A DNA stretch of 64,000 bases from Clavelina lepadiformis. Taxonomy: Eukaryota > Chordata > Ascidiacea > Aplousobranchia > Clavelinidae. This document shows positions 1 to 11,900 of this stretch, one piece after another. Location of the stretch: NCBI RefSeq assembly GCF_947623445.1, contig NC_135247.1:498501-562500 (forward strand), in the 5' to 3' direction. Position 1 is the stretch's first letter, and every line of letters begins with the position of its first letter. Position numbers and translations under genes: made by a program. The notes beneath the pieces are model-generated. The model saw only the letters and a list, made by a program, of their open reading frames with translations, was not told the DNA's origin and did not search any database.

Positions 1-1875
1 TTGTTGGCAGAGAAGTTTCAATTTGCTATTGAGGCCATTCTGTCAAAATCGCCTCACACCAAAGCCCAGTTATCACAATGCGCTAATAAATCCCTGGACG
101 CGAACTTGCGCTACACTTTGTGGAAAGCGAAGTTAGAAAACCCACAAGTCCGACAAAGTTACTTGAAGCTGGTTGAAAATTCGCCAAAGAAACTCGTCTC
201 CAAATTTGATTTAGAGATTTCTCAGAAGTGCCAGTCTTTGTTGAGAGACGATGACAGCTTAAAGCCTCTGCAAGTGCTGAAGCCTTCATCGTCAGTGTTG
301 CGTCATGTGTTGTCCTATCACCACGCCCAGTCAATGTCGAAGAGCAGTCTGACCGACGTCGAATACTTGCTTGCGGTGCCTCTTGTCTATTGCACCTTGG
401 CCAAGTTTTCATCCGGGAAAAATTTAAAGAAACCAGAAACGCTTACTCGGGCGGCGATGGCGACGTTGATCGAACAATTCGAACTATTTTGGGAGAAAAG
501 ACCGGATTTCGCGAAATCGCCCGAACCTGGACGAAGCATGAACGCGTTTGCGATGGAAGCGATTGAGGCGTTGAAAGAAATGGACACAAACCTCATGACG
601 TCAATCAGCGAAGTTTATGGGAAAACGTTCAAGGTTACCGAGAATGTCGCGGTAAGGGCGATTGCCATTCTGTTCCAACCGCTTCTGAGAACATTTTTCG
701 TCGGATATCTACCGCTCGTCACAGTCATGTTCATCTGGGATCAGATTATTGTCGGCTATGACGTCAAAGAATACAACCCTCTGCCAGTCGTTTGCGCTGT
801 GCTGTTGTATTTGGCGAGGGAGAGCATTGAGGAGTGTTCGTCTTGGAGAGCTTTGGAAAATAACTTTAAATCTTGTCTGAAAACTCAAGACTTGGCCCCC
901 GTGCGCGGTACACTCGCCCAGAATAACTTCGACACGAAATTGGAAGACGTTCTAGATCGCGAAAATTCACTTCACCGTCACTATCCTGTTCCCACGGCAA
1001 CAGCTTTGAAGTCGCTGCCGGCGTGGCGGTGTTGGTATAGCGACAAGTTGGTGGCGCACTTCAGCGAGAAGCGGGCTACGAAGCGGGCTCATTTCACCGC
1101 CATACAGGAGGCCCCGGAGACGGAAGACGTCGAATCCACCAAATCCCTCCGGAATTTTCGCGGCGAACGCGAGCATCTGATCGAGGAGTTAAACCTGATG
1201 AAGGAAGAACTGATGGAAGCGAGGAAGCAGATCGCTGAAAGATCGCGAGAAAAGGAAGAATTAGAAGATAGAGCGGAGACCGAGATCGAACGTCTGAAGA
1301 AAAAATTGGATCTTTACCGGAAGCGACGATCTACAGTGGTGACGTCACATGATGCTCAGTTGTTTGGACTCTCTCGACCTGATTACGAGGAAAGTGAAAG
1401 CTCCAGTCTCGCAGGGGGAATACCTCCACCCCCGTCTATTGCAACAGCCCCAAAAAGTCCCGCAGCAAGTCCCGTCACCCCATCACCCAGCAAGCCCGCC
1501 TCCGTTCGAGAACCGACCCCGGTAAAGGTCAGCGAGATAGAGACCCCTCCTGTGACGCAAGAGGAGGCGGAAAGATCGACAGTGGAAGATTCGAACGAGA
1601 AAGCGAAGGAGGTGATGAAAGATTTGGTCCGGAGCATTATGCAGGGCATTGACAGGTTGGCGCATGGAACTGGGGCCGAGAGAGAGACTTTGAACGCGCA
1701 AACGCGCAGTGATTTAAACGTGGTCAGGGCCGCTTACGAAGACGCGAAGACGAAGGTTTTTGGGAAGCCAACTACAGATGAGGAGCTTGCTGGAATCGAA
1801 GAAGAAGAGAGACAAAACAAGATTTCGAAGGTTAGCGATGAAACGCGCGCTCAGCTGAAGAAGAGGTTGAAATAG
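1..1875 (+). CDS. TBC-like, coiled-coil protein (3' part of gene)
   Basis: The frame is open from base 1 to a TAG at 1873-1875 (624 codons) with no intron. It starts on TTG, so the true start lies outside the window. Residues about 35-60 (LRYTLWKAKLENPQVR) and about 225-285 (FFVGYLPLVTVMFIWDQI, then a hydrophobic helix) resemble the first and last helices of a TBC (Rab-GAP) domain. I see no clear arginine-finger or glutamine-finger motif between them, so GAP activity is not supported. Residues about 390-445 are strongly charged with heptad spacing (coiled coil). Residues about 470-525 are Pro/Ser/Thr-rich, and the C-terminus is acidic and helical. A cytoplasmic scaffold or membrane-traffic role is possible, but I do not recognise an orthologue. 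The codon use and uninterrupted length make the coding call firm; the family call is weak. Confidence 0.72.
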   Translation: MLAEKFQFAIEAILSKSPHTKAQLSQCANKSLDANLRYTLWKAKLENPQVRQSYLKLVENSPKKLVSKFDLEISQKCQSLLRDDDSLKPLQVLKPSSSVLRHVLSYHHAQSMSKSSLTDVEYLLAVPLVYCTLAKFSSGKNLKKPETLTRAAMATLIEQFELFWEKRPDFAKSPEPGRSMNAFAMEAIEALKEMDTNLMTSISEVYGKTFKVTENVAVRAIAILFQPLLRTFFVGYLPLVTVMFIWDQIIVGYDVKEYNPLPVVCAVLLYLARESIEECSSWRALENNFKSCLKTQDLAPVRGTLAQNNFDTKLEDVLDRENSLHRHYPVPTATALKSLPAWRCWYSDKLVAHFSEKRATKRAHFTAIQEAPETEDVESTKSLRNFRGEREHLIEELNLMKEELMEARKQIAERSREKEELEDRAETEIERLKKKLDLYRKRRSTVVTSHDAQLFGLSRPDYEESESSSLAGGIPPPPSIATAPKSPAASPVTPSPSKPASVREPTPVKVSEIETPPVTQEEAERSTVEDSNEKAKEVMKDLVRSIMQGIDRLAHGTGAERETLNAQTRSDLNVVRAAYEDAKTKVFGKPTTDEELAGIEEEERQNKISKVSDETRAQLKKRLK

Positions 1876-2269
1876 GCGGCAGAAGCCAACGTGTTTGCTC
1901 TGGTTCGAAGGCGGCGGTTGGAGGGAAATTGCCACCGCGATAAAATTTATCGATTTCTGGGAAAAAACTTTGCTCCGGTGACTTCGGTCACGTCGTGTGC
2001 GCGAGAACCGATACCGTGTTGCATCCATGTTGTGTTGTATTTGGACTGGCATTTGTTTCATATGTACATTGCTATGCAGTATATTGTGACGGTTTTAAAG
2101 AAAAGTTCGCCATGTTTTATTCATTGTATTGAGCCCTTTTCCGTCTTTTCCATCAGTTATTCCATAACCATGCTTTGTACTTATTTTAACAGATTTTTAA
2201 GATCCAGAGTGGAACATAAGTTGTGAAGTAACTTTGTCATCTCATTTTGCTAACTTGTTTCATCATCAA
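1876..2269. other. Short spacer between two + strand genes
   Basis: This stretch must hold the 3' UTR of the upstream gene and the promoter/5' UTR of the zinc-finger gene. I see no AATAAA and no TATA box. An open frame here (1891-2226) lacks coding character and splice sites. Confidence 0.5.
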
Positions 2270-4576
2270 ATGTACTGTGACGAAAAGAACATGGCGGATG
2301 CCGTTATGACGTCATCACCCTTGTCGCACAGAATTTTCAACAATGGAAGCGACCAAACAATACAGAACAGCGATACCTCCGGTGAAAATTCCGCCGTATC
2401 GAGCGGTGACGAGATGATGACGTGCACACACTGTGATTACGTATCTAATTCGTCATCAGAAATGACACGTCACCGCTGGGATGTGCATCCCCTACTAACA
2501 CGACGTAAGCAGCATTTGATGAGGTCACAGGGGAGAAAACGACCCAATTCTGAGTCTGCGGAAGAACCCAAGATAAGCGATGACATTTGTGACGTCATGG
2601 CGAAGAAACGGTCGTCGTCTGATGACGTGGTTAAGGAGACCAGTGGAAGATCGAGCGACTTGGCGGTTCGCGAACCCCCAGCTCAGATTAGGAGGGTCAA
2701 CTCGGCAGAAATGGGGGAACGAACCCATGTCAAGGTGAGTTGAATTATGACGTAACGAGGCGTTATTGTGACATTTTAACACGTCATATTCAATCACTCA
2801 AATTGCTGTTTCTTTCTTCTCTGCAGGCAATCGTAGAATGCCACCGCAAGACTAACAGTTTAGGTAAGCGACTGCGTCATCTAGTGCAAAGTAAACTTCA
2901 ACAACCTCGTACCTACGTCATAATAACTCTCTTTATGTTGCAACAGGCGACGCGTCCGCGTTCAAGCGTGAAAACGAAAAAAGAAACGAGGCGCGGTCGT
3001 GCAGTCTGTCACTGATCAATGGCATCGCAGCCGCGCCACTGGCGGATATGTGTAGTGAGCAGACGGCAGACTGTATCAAGGCAAGGTAGGTTCAAAGCAA
3101 TTCGCCATTTGTAACCTTCTAGCTTGGACGCGTGTTTGAGCCTCACCGCAAACGCTGATGCCCTTATCCTATCTCACGACCCACAATTCTATCTACAGGG
3201 TGCTGAACCCCACTGGCCCTCTCGCATCGCCTGCGGTCACCACTCAGCCGGGTCTCAACACTCTCGCCAAAGCGGCCGTGACTGTGTCGTCTCAAGGTCA
3301 TCCGGTTGCCATGGATACGTCTGTGGCGGAAACAAGAGAGGCCAAGCAGCCAAGGATGATTTCACCTCCACCAGCAGCATGGAGCAATCTTATCCCGGCC
3401 GCTAGTGGGAGCCTTAACGACGTGCTTGCTGAAGGACAGAAAATGTCGCACGGATACACGTTGTCGCCCGCGGGTGCCCCGATCTGTCCCAGCAATGTGT
3501 CCCCGATACCAAATATGGGCACAATGATAGCTCAGCACCCCCTGCAAGCCTTTCTCCCTCAAGCGGCATTCTACAACCAATATGCCCTGGAGAAGGGTCT
3601 CCCGCTGGCGGCCGGGGGCGTGTTTTTACACAACCCTTACGTCAGTGGTTTGTTGCCCAACCCGATGTTCCCAATGCCTACGTCATTCTATCCCGGACTG
3701 TCGTTCCCTGTCCCTGAGAACACCAAACCACAACCTTATGATGCAGAAGGGTCTCGCCACCTCAACCTCACAACTTTGTCTGACGTCGCCACAAGTATTT
3801 TAAGCGTCGAAACCCAGAACAGGAAGGAGAGGAGCCAGTCGCCGCCGAAGCGAAGTCTGGAAGCCGTCAGCTCCCCCCCAACATCCTGCGCTCCGAGCAA
3901 GCGACGATCCGTTGCGGAATTTCTCCCTTCCAGTCCCGCAACGCCCTCTAGTGGTACTCAGATAAAGTCATCAAAAGCGGACCAGAAGGCTTTGACGTCA
4001 AAACCGTCGCCGCCAACTCAGCGCAAGCAGCAACAACTAAACAACAAGTTCTCTCAACTCGAAAGCAGACCGGCAGCCAAGGTGATCTCTCAGCGCCAAC
4101 CAGCGGTGACACAATCCATGGACGGTGACCGTCTGAGGTCACTAGAGCAAGCTATACGCGATACAGATTGTTGCGATCCAAACGAACGAAGCAATGTCCT
4201 CCCGTTTTGCTGCCCGGATGGAAAGTGGCGCATGGTGCGTTCCAAGCGCATTGGTGGCGCCTGGCTTGTGCAGATGCCAGGATCCGATACGCCAGCTTTG
4301 TACGTGCCAAAACAAAGCGAGCCAGCCAACACAGACACTCTGAATGAATGGCTCAAGTCAAAACTCACCGTCACTGGAGAACCATCCGCGAGAAATCCTC
4401 ACACCAAGAAGACACCAGGTGTCAATATGGCAAATGGCAGGCAGGCTTGTCAACGCCAGGTCAGAGAAACCAAAGCGCTAGGTCGATATGCAAAGGACCA
4501 GAAGAGAGGTATGAAGGACATGGTGTCTAGTGACGCCATTCGTAACTTGCTCCTGCAAAAAACTGCTCTTGCTTGA
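2270..4576 (+). CDS. Single C2H2 zinc-finger, proline-rich nuclear-type protein
   Basis: Four exons join in frame: 2270-2734, 2827-2863, 2947-3085 and 3199-4576 (TGA 4574-4576), giving 672 aa. Donors are GTGAGT, GTAAGC and GTAGGT; acceptors are CTGCAG, CAACAG and CTACAG. The ATG at 2270 is the first in frame. A C2H2 finger lies at residues 52-73 (C52, C55, H68, H73; spacing 2-12-4). Basic runs follow (KKR, KRR), then a long Pro/Ala/Ser-rich middle (about 215-500), as in transcription regulators. Around residues 535-600 is a compact, better-ordered block with paired cysteines (DCCDPN, FCCPDGKWRMV, GGAWLVQMPG) that is probably a conserved domain I cannot name. DNA or chromatin binding in the nucleus is inferred from the finger. 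The second exon is only 37 nt. No orthologue recognised. Confidence 0.8.
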
Positions 4577-6326
4577 CGATGACGTCACAGATGGCATGCC
4601 TTCGTCAGAGAGTTATTTATTACTTGTTATTCGCTTTGATATTTAAACGCTTTTTCCCGCGCTTTGTCTTCATAGTCACAGGCTGGGGTGTTTGCTTCTG
4701 GTTCAAAGTTTTCAGCGAGTTTTATGCCCAACCTTTTATCGCCATTTTATTGTTACGTCATAATTGTGCTATCTGTTATTCACGAGCGAAATTTTTCCTA
4801 CCATGCCATAACAGCGCTTTATAATTAGCATAAGTGGTACGTATTGTTACGTGATGACTGTGTAATAATCACCTGTGTGCAATACCACCAGCAGCATGAT
4901 CTACTTCTGTTCCTAGCAGTCAGTTTTTGTACTACGTGATAGGAGGCATGATACTTGATAGCAGGCATGAAGCTAGGTTTCAAAAGGTTACGTGACAATT
5001 AACTTTCCTGTGTCATGGCCTCAGGTTATAAGACATAGGTGATTGCTAAGTAAATCATGAAATGCTCCAAAACTTCGTCAATGAAAAGTCTGCAACCAAA
5101 ACTACTTACTAATAGGCAGTGATGGCTTCAGGTTTTGGGGTGCCCGAGTCGAGGTATGGTGCAACTTAAGTTTGGGGCCTTAAAAATACGCGAGACGTAA
5201 CGATCCATCCTAGATCGCGGGTCCTGGGGCATGGTCCCCTGGAAAATTTTGAATTTACATGATGGTCGAAAATACGTAAAATTTTGTTTTTCTTTCAAAA
5301 AATAAACTGCCCAAGATTTTTTCAGGATTTCTTCTCAGTTTTTAGCTGAATAAATTTTACTCTCTGGCGCCCATGATGTCACCATTTCTTTGTTGCTATC
5401 GAGCTTCTAATATCTAAGGTTTGCAGCAGAACACGACTTTTTTTTTATCTTGGCAAGATGTCTTGGATCACGCTAGTGCTTGAGCATCAAGTCATATGAA
5501 AGTAACCTCAAACCAGTAGGTCCCCATTGACAAGGAGGTTCGATTTACGCAACTTTCCTCAAATACTGTTCCATGCACAGTTCAACGAGTGCACAATAAT
5601 ACTCGCAATGTTCGATTTCTGAGAACGCGTATAAACAAACAGGGGGACCCTTGGAGGGGGTAGAGGCGATCGCCAACCACCCTAAAACCACTGCTGCACA
5701 TACGATTCAAGAAAGCATTCATGGGCATAATATTAGAAGTTATCATAGAATATACTTCCCTGATACCCAGTTCATAGAAGAGCGGCATCTTTCTTTTTAT
5801 ATCAGGAACAATTTATGTTTAATGACTGGAATAAAAAGAATAATTTTATTTAATGAATAACTGCAGCATCTTTTGTAAACTGAACTAAATTTGCTTTGGG
5901 TCTTATTTGATTCGATGGAGGTGTTAATGCGGTTTTTGTCATGTGATATAAACCATTTTAATGTGCACCAATTCCTGATCTAGTAACCTGCATTTGTAAT
6001 GATTTATCGATACCACCACCTTGTGGAAAACGAAGACATTGGACCCTAACCACTATGTGGCGTATTAAGCCAACGACTGGCTACATTCCTTGCCATTAAA
6101 ACTACAAAACCAATGGTGTGATAGAGTTAATTGTTTGGCCTAGGAATTCAAAATTTGCTATTACTGTTACTGCGCCTATCAGGAACAAGCCTCAGCATTT
6201 TAACGCAAAAACCACTAACGGTTACTTTGAACCAGTCAAGAATCATTTGAAAGTGAAAGTGGACGGGACCAACATCACTGCATCTGCACAAGAGACACGC
6301 AAGACTCTGGTGAAATACGAGTTCAT
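4577..6326. other. Spacer between convergent genes
   Basis: This spacer separates the + strand zinc-finger gene from the - strand RPL18 gene, so it should contain both 3' ends. An AATAAA near 5303 is the nearest candidate poly(A) signal for the zinc-finger gene. About 5116-5270 looks like a worn interspersed repeat. I see no splice-compatible coding exons; short open frames here lack conserved features. Confidence 0.5.
5116..5270. repeat. Degenerate interspersed repeat (possible MITE remnant)
   Basis: The left edge (CAGTGATGGCTTCAGG) resembles the CAGTGGCGGATCCAGG terminus common to many animal MITEs. It is followed by a GGGGCATGGTCCCCTGG block typical of such repeats. No matching right terminus or target duplication is visible, so this is at most a worn fragment. 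Confidence 0.3.
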
Positions 6327-6332
6327 TTTATT
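6327..6332 (-). terminator. Poly(A) signal of RPL18
   Basis: AATAAA on the - strand, 27 bases past the RPL18 stop codon: the short 3' UTR usual for ribosomal protein genes. Confidence 0.85.
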
Positions 6333-6358
6333 GAGTCGCAGAAATGAGCAGTTTATCC

Positions 6359-8968
6359 TCAGTTCTTGTAACCACGGCTTGCCCGCCTTCCTCTGGCGCG
6401 TTCAAACTTACGGCCCTTCGAGCGAACATAGGGCTTTGTGCTGCTGTGGGGCACGCCAGGTGCAAGACCGAAGTGACGGTATACCTTGCGTGCCTTTCTT
6501 GGTCCTATGACGTACAACAAACATTTCTATTTCGTAAGTGGAACCAAATAAGTTTTTTCAGCAGCTAACATCAGCTTATTCAAGCAGAAGGTCAATTAAG
6601 AACAAGTGGTGAGCAATGTTCCCTCTAATTTTTCACGAGTCTGAGCAAACACACTAACTCCCTGAGCGGTCCCTTGGACCACTGTGAGCAACATCAGACG
6701 TGCCACGTGCGCACTGTGGCCATTATTATGCGTTTATTCTATTTTAATTCAGGTTGGCTTATTTTCTTGTGCGCAACACAGATTTTCTGTGCGCGGAGAC
6801 CGTGTAAGCAGTGCGCATTTGCGCACGCGCGCAGCTTAGAGGGAACATTGGTGGTGAGACGTCAAACACTAAATAAACAACACAGACATCACATACCTTG
6901 CATGAGGCAAGTGTTCTGTCCCTTCGGTGCCTGCTGTGCAAGTTGATCAAATGTGATGATATTTCCACCAGATTCGAGGATGCGTGCTCGAGCACCCTTC
7001 GTCACGTGCAAGGCGCACACCTGCACGCACAAATGATTTGACTCGGATGAGTTTCAATTATTGCATAACCGATATTATTTCAATCATCAAATAAAACTAC
7101 AACAAACTCGCTGCAACATTCGAAGCCACTGCTCTAAATATACAAAAAAACATTGACAACTTTGCAGCATAACAACAACATGTGCAAGGGAAAACGATAA
7201 CTTACTTTAGAACAATTTTTAAGCTACATCAAATCCTTGAATTCATTTAAAAGTGCTTAATCTTTACACCAAGTGATATAATACAACTCAATTCACTTTG
7301 ATTTAAACCTGGTATTGCTTGGCTCGTGATGCTTTGTATATTTGAAAATTGGTTATACAGGAATTATCCAGAATGAGTGTCCTTACATAAAAACGTTTTT
7401 AGAAAGATAAAATTACCAGCCTTCAAATTGCCATAATTTATGAAACATGGATGTTTTGATCACAAATGAGTTTCATCTCTCGCACTTAGTGCATTTGTTG
7501 GTGCACTTGCGAACCCAAACGATCTCTCAAAAACTTATACTTCTGCAACTGCAGCAGAGAATTAGCAGAACTGGTAGCAGCTGTTGCTTAAAACTTCTTA
7601 ACGTTCGCCAAAGTCAAACTCAAAAACCTGCTCACATTAAGCTTTGGTATTTTGAAGATCCTCTTGTCATCTGTGATGGTGCCAACCACGACCGCAGTCT
7701 TATCTTCGCGACCTTTCTTGTTCATGTTTCTCACCTGGTCATGAAAATCAATATAATTTAATCTGTTGCTTAAATTCCCACCTTCGCTTGACTTTGTCTG
7801 ATAGATCATCGGCTGCATATTTGATTTTGCTCGAAAGCAATGACAATAAGACTGACCAATCTGGCAACAGACAGCGGTGGGCGATTGGATCGACTCATGA
7901 ACAATCGCTTCAAGATGATCTTGTTGAAATTAGAGTTTGTCCGACGAGCAAGGAAGCGATAAAGCTGCAAAATGACAATATAGTCAGCTCGATAAAAGCA
8001 AAGAAAGCTAAAAGTATTGCTAAGTTTGAAAACGTTATCTAATTGGTGATCATGAGGTTGCACCAAGCAAAATGTTTGCGGAAAATGACAATATAGTCAG
8101 CTCGATGCTCTTTAACTTGTTTAATTTTAGTTATTATCTTGGCCTGATTAAAATTTGAAATTAAAATAAAAAGTTTTTAAACTTTCAATTATGTAAATTT
8201 TACGTGAGTGCAATTCTAAGAAAACCAGTCGAATTATGCTGATACCTTGACAAGAAGTTTGACGTAGATGTCATCACTTCTCGTCGACTTCCTAACAATC
8301 TTTCGGTCTTTGTTGTGGCGAATGTCAACTCCCTGTAAAAAATAAGACATCAACCGAAGCAAGCTTAGTGTACATATGTTTACTACTGTATGTGGTCAAA
8401 ACAATCGAAAAGCATGATCTTTGCTAAGTGGAGCAACAGACATCTTTAAAGAATCAAATACAATGTGCAAATAACTCAACATTATAACCTCTTGCACGTG
8501 GTTTAGAGATAAAAATTTGAATGTATTTGCCATACGTGGCACACAACAAACGGAACCTGGCACTTTTGAACAATTTCATGGAACATACAAACACGCCCAA
8601 GCACAAAGTGTAAGTTCATGATTTAGACTAATTTCTGTAAACATAGTTATCTAAATCCAAGAGACTTGCGAGCCCTGGTTTAGTAATTTTAGGGCTACAG
8701 AGCGGTTTGAACAACTTGACGAAAGCAGATTAAAGCTAAAGTTACAGACTGAAAATTGTGTCATAAGTCAGATACCGGTATTTTAAGCAAAATATACCTT
8801 AGCCTAGGCCCTAGAGCAAGCCATTCCACTAAATATTCCACAAAATAGAAACAACGCCATTCAGAAGCAAGTAAACAACAAAAAATGCAACAAAAAATTC
8901 ACCCCGCAAGCTAATTAAAAGCAAATAAACAACCATAAACTTGTAAAGTTAGCAGCACTACCCACCAT
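6359..8968 (-). CDS. rpl18: 60S ribosomal protein L18 (eL18)
   Basis: A complete gene on the - strand that six-frame reading misses because it is split. Exons in transcript order: 8966-8968 (ATG only), 8246-8332, 7857-7964, 7636-7734, 6897-7020, 6359-6504 (TGA at 6359-6361). All introns are GT/AG and the joined frame gives 188 aa, the same length as human RPL18. Recognised landmarks: [11 protein letters not shown] at the start, [71 protein letters not shown] and the C-terminus RASRGYKN. It is a structural protein of the large ribosomal subunit. The ATG closes exon 1 exactly at the splice site. A 5'TOP tract starts the transcript, so growth-dependent translation control is expected. The last intron carries a hAT-type MITE. 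Confidence 0.97.
6614..6850. mobile_element. hAT-type MITE in the last intron of RPL18
   Basis: A 237-bp element with perfect 15-bp terminal inverted repeats (CAATGTTCCCTCTAA at 6614-6628 and its complement at 6836-6850). It is flanked by a perfect 8-bp target duplication, GTGGTGAG, at 6606-6613 and 6851-6858. The duplication fits the hAT consensus nTnnnnAn. The interior is GC-rich with GTGCGC/GCGCAC words and codes for nothing, so it is non-autonomous. Perfect ends suggest a fairly recent insertion. Confidence 0.93.
7969..8106. repeat. 25-bp direct repeat pair in RPL18 intron 2
   Basis: An identical 25-base word occurs at 7969-7993 and 8082-8106, 113 bp apart, inside the intron upstream of the exon at 7857-7964. 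On the gene strand the repeat contains GCTGAC, a good branch-point match, and runs into the T tract of the real acceptor. The branch-point region therefore seems to have been duplicated. Confidence 0.8.
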
Positions 8969-8984
8969 ATTCGCACGCCTGTCA

Positions 8985-8994
8985 GAAAAGAAAG
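8985..8994 (-). promoter_or_regulatory. rpl18: 5'TOP tract / start site of RPL18
   Basis: Reads CTTTCTTTTC on the - strand, 16 bases before the ATG at 8966-8968. A C followed by pyrimidines just ahead of a very short 5' UTR is the hallmark of terminal oligopyrimidine mRNAs, which include ribosomal protein genes. The start site is inferred at 8994. Confidence 0.75.
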
Positions 8995-11900
8995 ATGCTA
9001 GCCTCGCGCTCCAACATGCAGCCGAAACATGAAAATGACGTAGATAAATCATAGACATCAAATTAAACAAACTTACCCAAAGCGAGGATTGAAACCACAG
9101 TGTGTGTTTTAGCGTTTAAATTAAAACCATGTTTCTAAATTTTAGGTAATTCTAATTATTTTGAACTAAAAAGTACAATAGAAGTACTACTTGATAACAA
9201 GAACAATTGTACGATGTGGGGTTCAAAGTTAGCAGAAAGTTACCACTTGCATTTACAGACTAACATGTAGGTACTGCTCGTATTAAACTACAGATGCGAC
9301 TTTTAACGCTGCGTTGTAATAGCAATAAACCTCACTTGAATTTAAACTTTTCATTAAGAATAACGATTTTTCTTGCTATTGCATATCTCATATTATATGT
9401 ACTGTATTGTAATTGTATTGTATTGCATCTCATATTATATATAATCAATAAAAACTCATATTTTTGATTGATTACATCACTGCGAATACAATCAAACACA
9501 TTTGACTTGTCGGGATTAGTTACTAAGCTTTACCGGTGAGTTAATATTAATTTTTCATTGTACCTGACAATTTGATGAAAATTGTCCTTGAGTGAAAGCG
9601 GAAGGAATGAAGCGTTAACAAACCTGCCGCTACTTAGCGGGCAAAGTTATGAGAGAAGCCCGCACACCAGGTGAACCAAAGACATTTCAATGTCTACGAG
9701 GCAGGTAGGCACAGAATAAGGCTGACTATAGACATGGATTTCCCGTGAGGTAGGAGAAAGTATTAAACAAAAAATATTTAACAAACAATCCTGGACGTTT
9801 ATCAGTTGTCGGCGCAGTGCTCATGCGTTGGCTCATGCAATTTCCCACAAGTACAGTTTTTATTGCTGGCCCACGCAGAAAGTTATAGTAAAAGAATTAA
9901 ACGTTTACAAAAATAATAAGACACCAAAAATGTCTGACCAGTTTTTTGGGTTTTATTACACAGAAGTAGGTTAAAAATATAAGCTGCACAAATCTAATGA
10001 CTCATGTCCGCAGCTACAAAGCAAAAGACGTGTCAACGGTCCTATTTCTCTCACTAATTATAATTCACATAATGACGATGGGCGTAAGTCAGATTGCAAA
10101 AATCTTGGAAAGTGTCCGACCTGACTTGCAATTCAAGCAGTAAACTGTGTTGTGCAATAAGCAGACTATTTTCAATTCGATTGACCTACAAACTGCGTTA
10201 TAAGCCTACTTGCATCTTAATAATTATGTTTTAAAATAATTCAGAATTGCTCTGTCATTGAACATGTTGGTATTTAACGATTTTAAATAAGATGTCTATG
10301 TTTTCATAACCTTTTTTTGTCGCAAAATTTATATTTACTATTCAACGTCAAAAAATTTAATGGAACCCGATCTATTGCTGTAATTAATTGTGGTTTAAAA
10401 TTGGCAGTTTTGTTGATTTTTTTTGATAATTTTAGACTTTGAAAAAAAGCTATATACTTGAGTAAGCACATGAATAACTAACGTACGTGCGCAACTTTGA
10501 TTGTTAAAATGTCTCGATATTTAATTTTTAACACATCAACTATCACGTTTTCAAAAACATTGTGAGATGCTATTTATAACATGCGAAAACGGAACACGAG
10601 ATTAATTTGGGGGTTGACGTACGTAAGATTTCACGCAAGCCTTCACAGGCAGAGACACGCACGACGCAAGTTATTTAAAGAAATGTGGTTTCAAATCTCA
10701 CGTTTCAGACGACGGGCGCTGCCAAAGTGTTTTTTTAAACACTCCTTTTTAACGAGATTGCTGGTGACATTTCTGTGAGTTATAATGTCAATAAAAACGA
10801 CTAATTAAACAAAGCGTTGATCATTTCTCTAGCACAACATCGTTTGAGACAGTTTCTCGATCCAAAGGAGAATTGGCCGGTATTGAAATCCAAGAATGAA
10901 ATGGGGGTCGGAGTATCTATTGATCCTGAAATAAAATTTCGGAAAATCTGGGGATTATCACTCCAATGAGTTCTCATACAAACCAAACCAGAGCAATCTG
11001 CAAATAGAGGAAAGTGACTGTGATCGACCCTACCCAAGAATTTCAATGAAATTTTATTCAAACCAACATTCTCATTTGAAAAGTCCCCGAGTCATTCCTT
11101 GGTTTCATAATTCTCAGAACTAAAATCGACAAGTTTATAGGAATCGTCTGATGGCTTTGGAGAATATTTCGATTTATGACTTTGCAAAAATTCCCCAAAT
11201 ATAGCACTTCTCGTAATCGACAGCACTTGCTCGAGCGAAGTTATCCCGAAAATCACGTTTATACGATGTTTATTGAAGCTGCCGGATATGCCCGGAAATA
11301 TCATTATTTGGAATTAAGTACGTTGTTGTGTGAAAATTAAAAACTGTAAATCTGGAACGGTCGTGGAAATCCGGGAGTAGAAGGTTGAAAAGACCCGGAT
11401 TGTGACGTAAAACGTTGCAAGCCAATAACGGGCGAGGATACCACAGGCAGAGTACGCAGCAACAATTTTAGAATCACATCAACATACATTTGACTTCAAA
11501 TTTTTGAAATTCTCAAATGACGTTACAAGATACTCCCAAATTGCGTTACTGGCGAGGAATGTGACATCACACTGGCTGGACATTTCTTATATCAACAGGG
11601 TTCATGAATCCAGAAACAGCAGTCCGTCATAACAGACTCCGCCTACACACATTGATATCAACCTCTACCGATTACATTTGATTTCTTATCAATGCTCTCC
11701 ACACACCAGCAGCAGGAGAGCGACGTTTCCATTTCCATGACGCAATGACATCATCGTTGGTATAAGTTCAAAATTATCCGAATGATCCCATCAATGCAAA
11801 CGATTTCATATATGTTTACACTTAACTAAATCATCGGTCGTGCAAAACTTTATCGGTCCCAGGATAATGGTCGTACCAAGCCTGCACAGTACTCGCCATA

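Noticed and set aside
6118-6510. 130-codon + strand frame
   Set aside because: It overlaps the last RPL18 exon in antisense; the - strand reading is a perfect fit to a known protein.
8800-8830. AGCCTAGGCCCTAGA word shared with about 62306
   Set aside because: Only 15 bases in two places without defined ends; noted but not enough to call an element.
9600-9780. GC-richer block that looked like a small structured RNA
   Set aside because: I could not fold it into any known class (tRNA, 5S, U snRNA) or find box elements.
10801-11304. Two adjacent - strand open frames that might form one small gene
   Set aside because: They are separated by a stop, no splice pair joins them convincingly, and no conserved motif or nearby poly(A) signal supports them.
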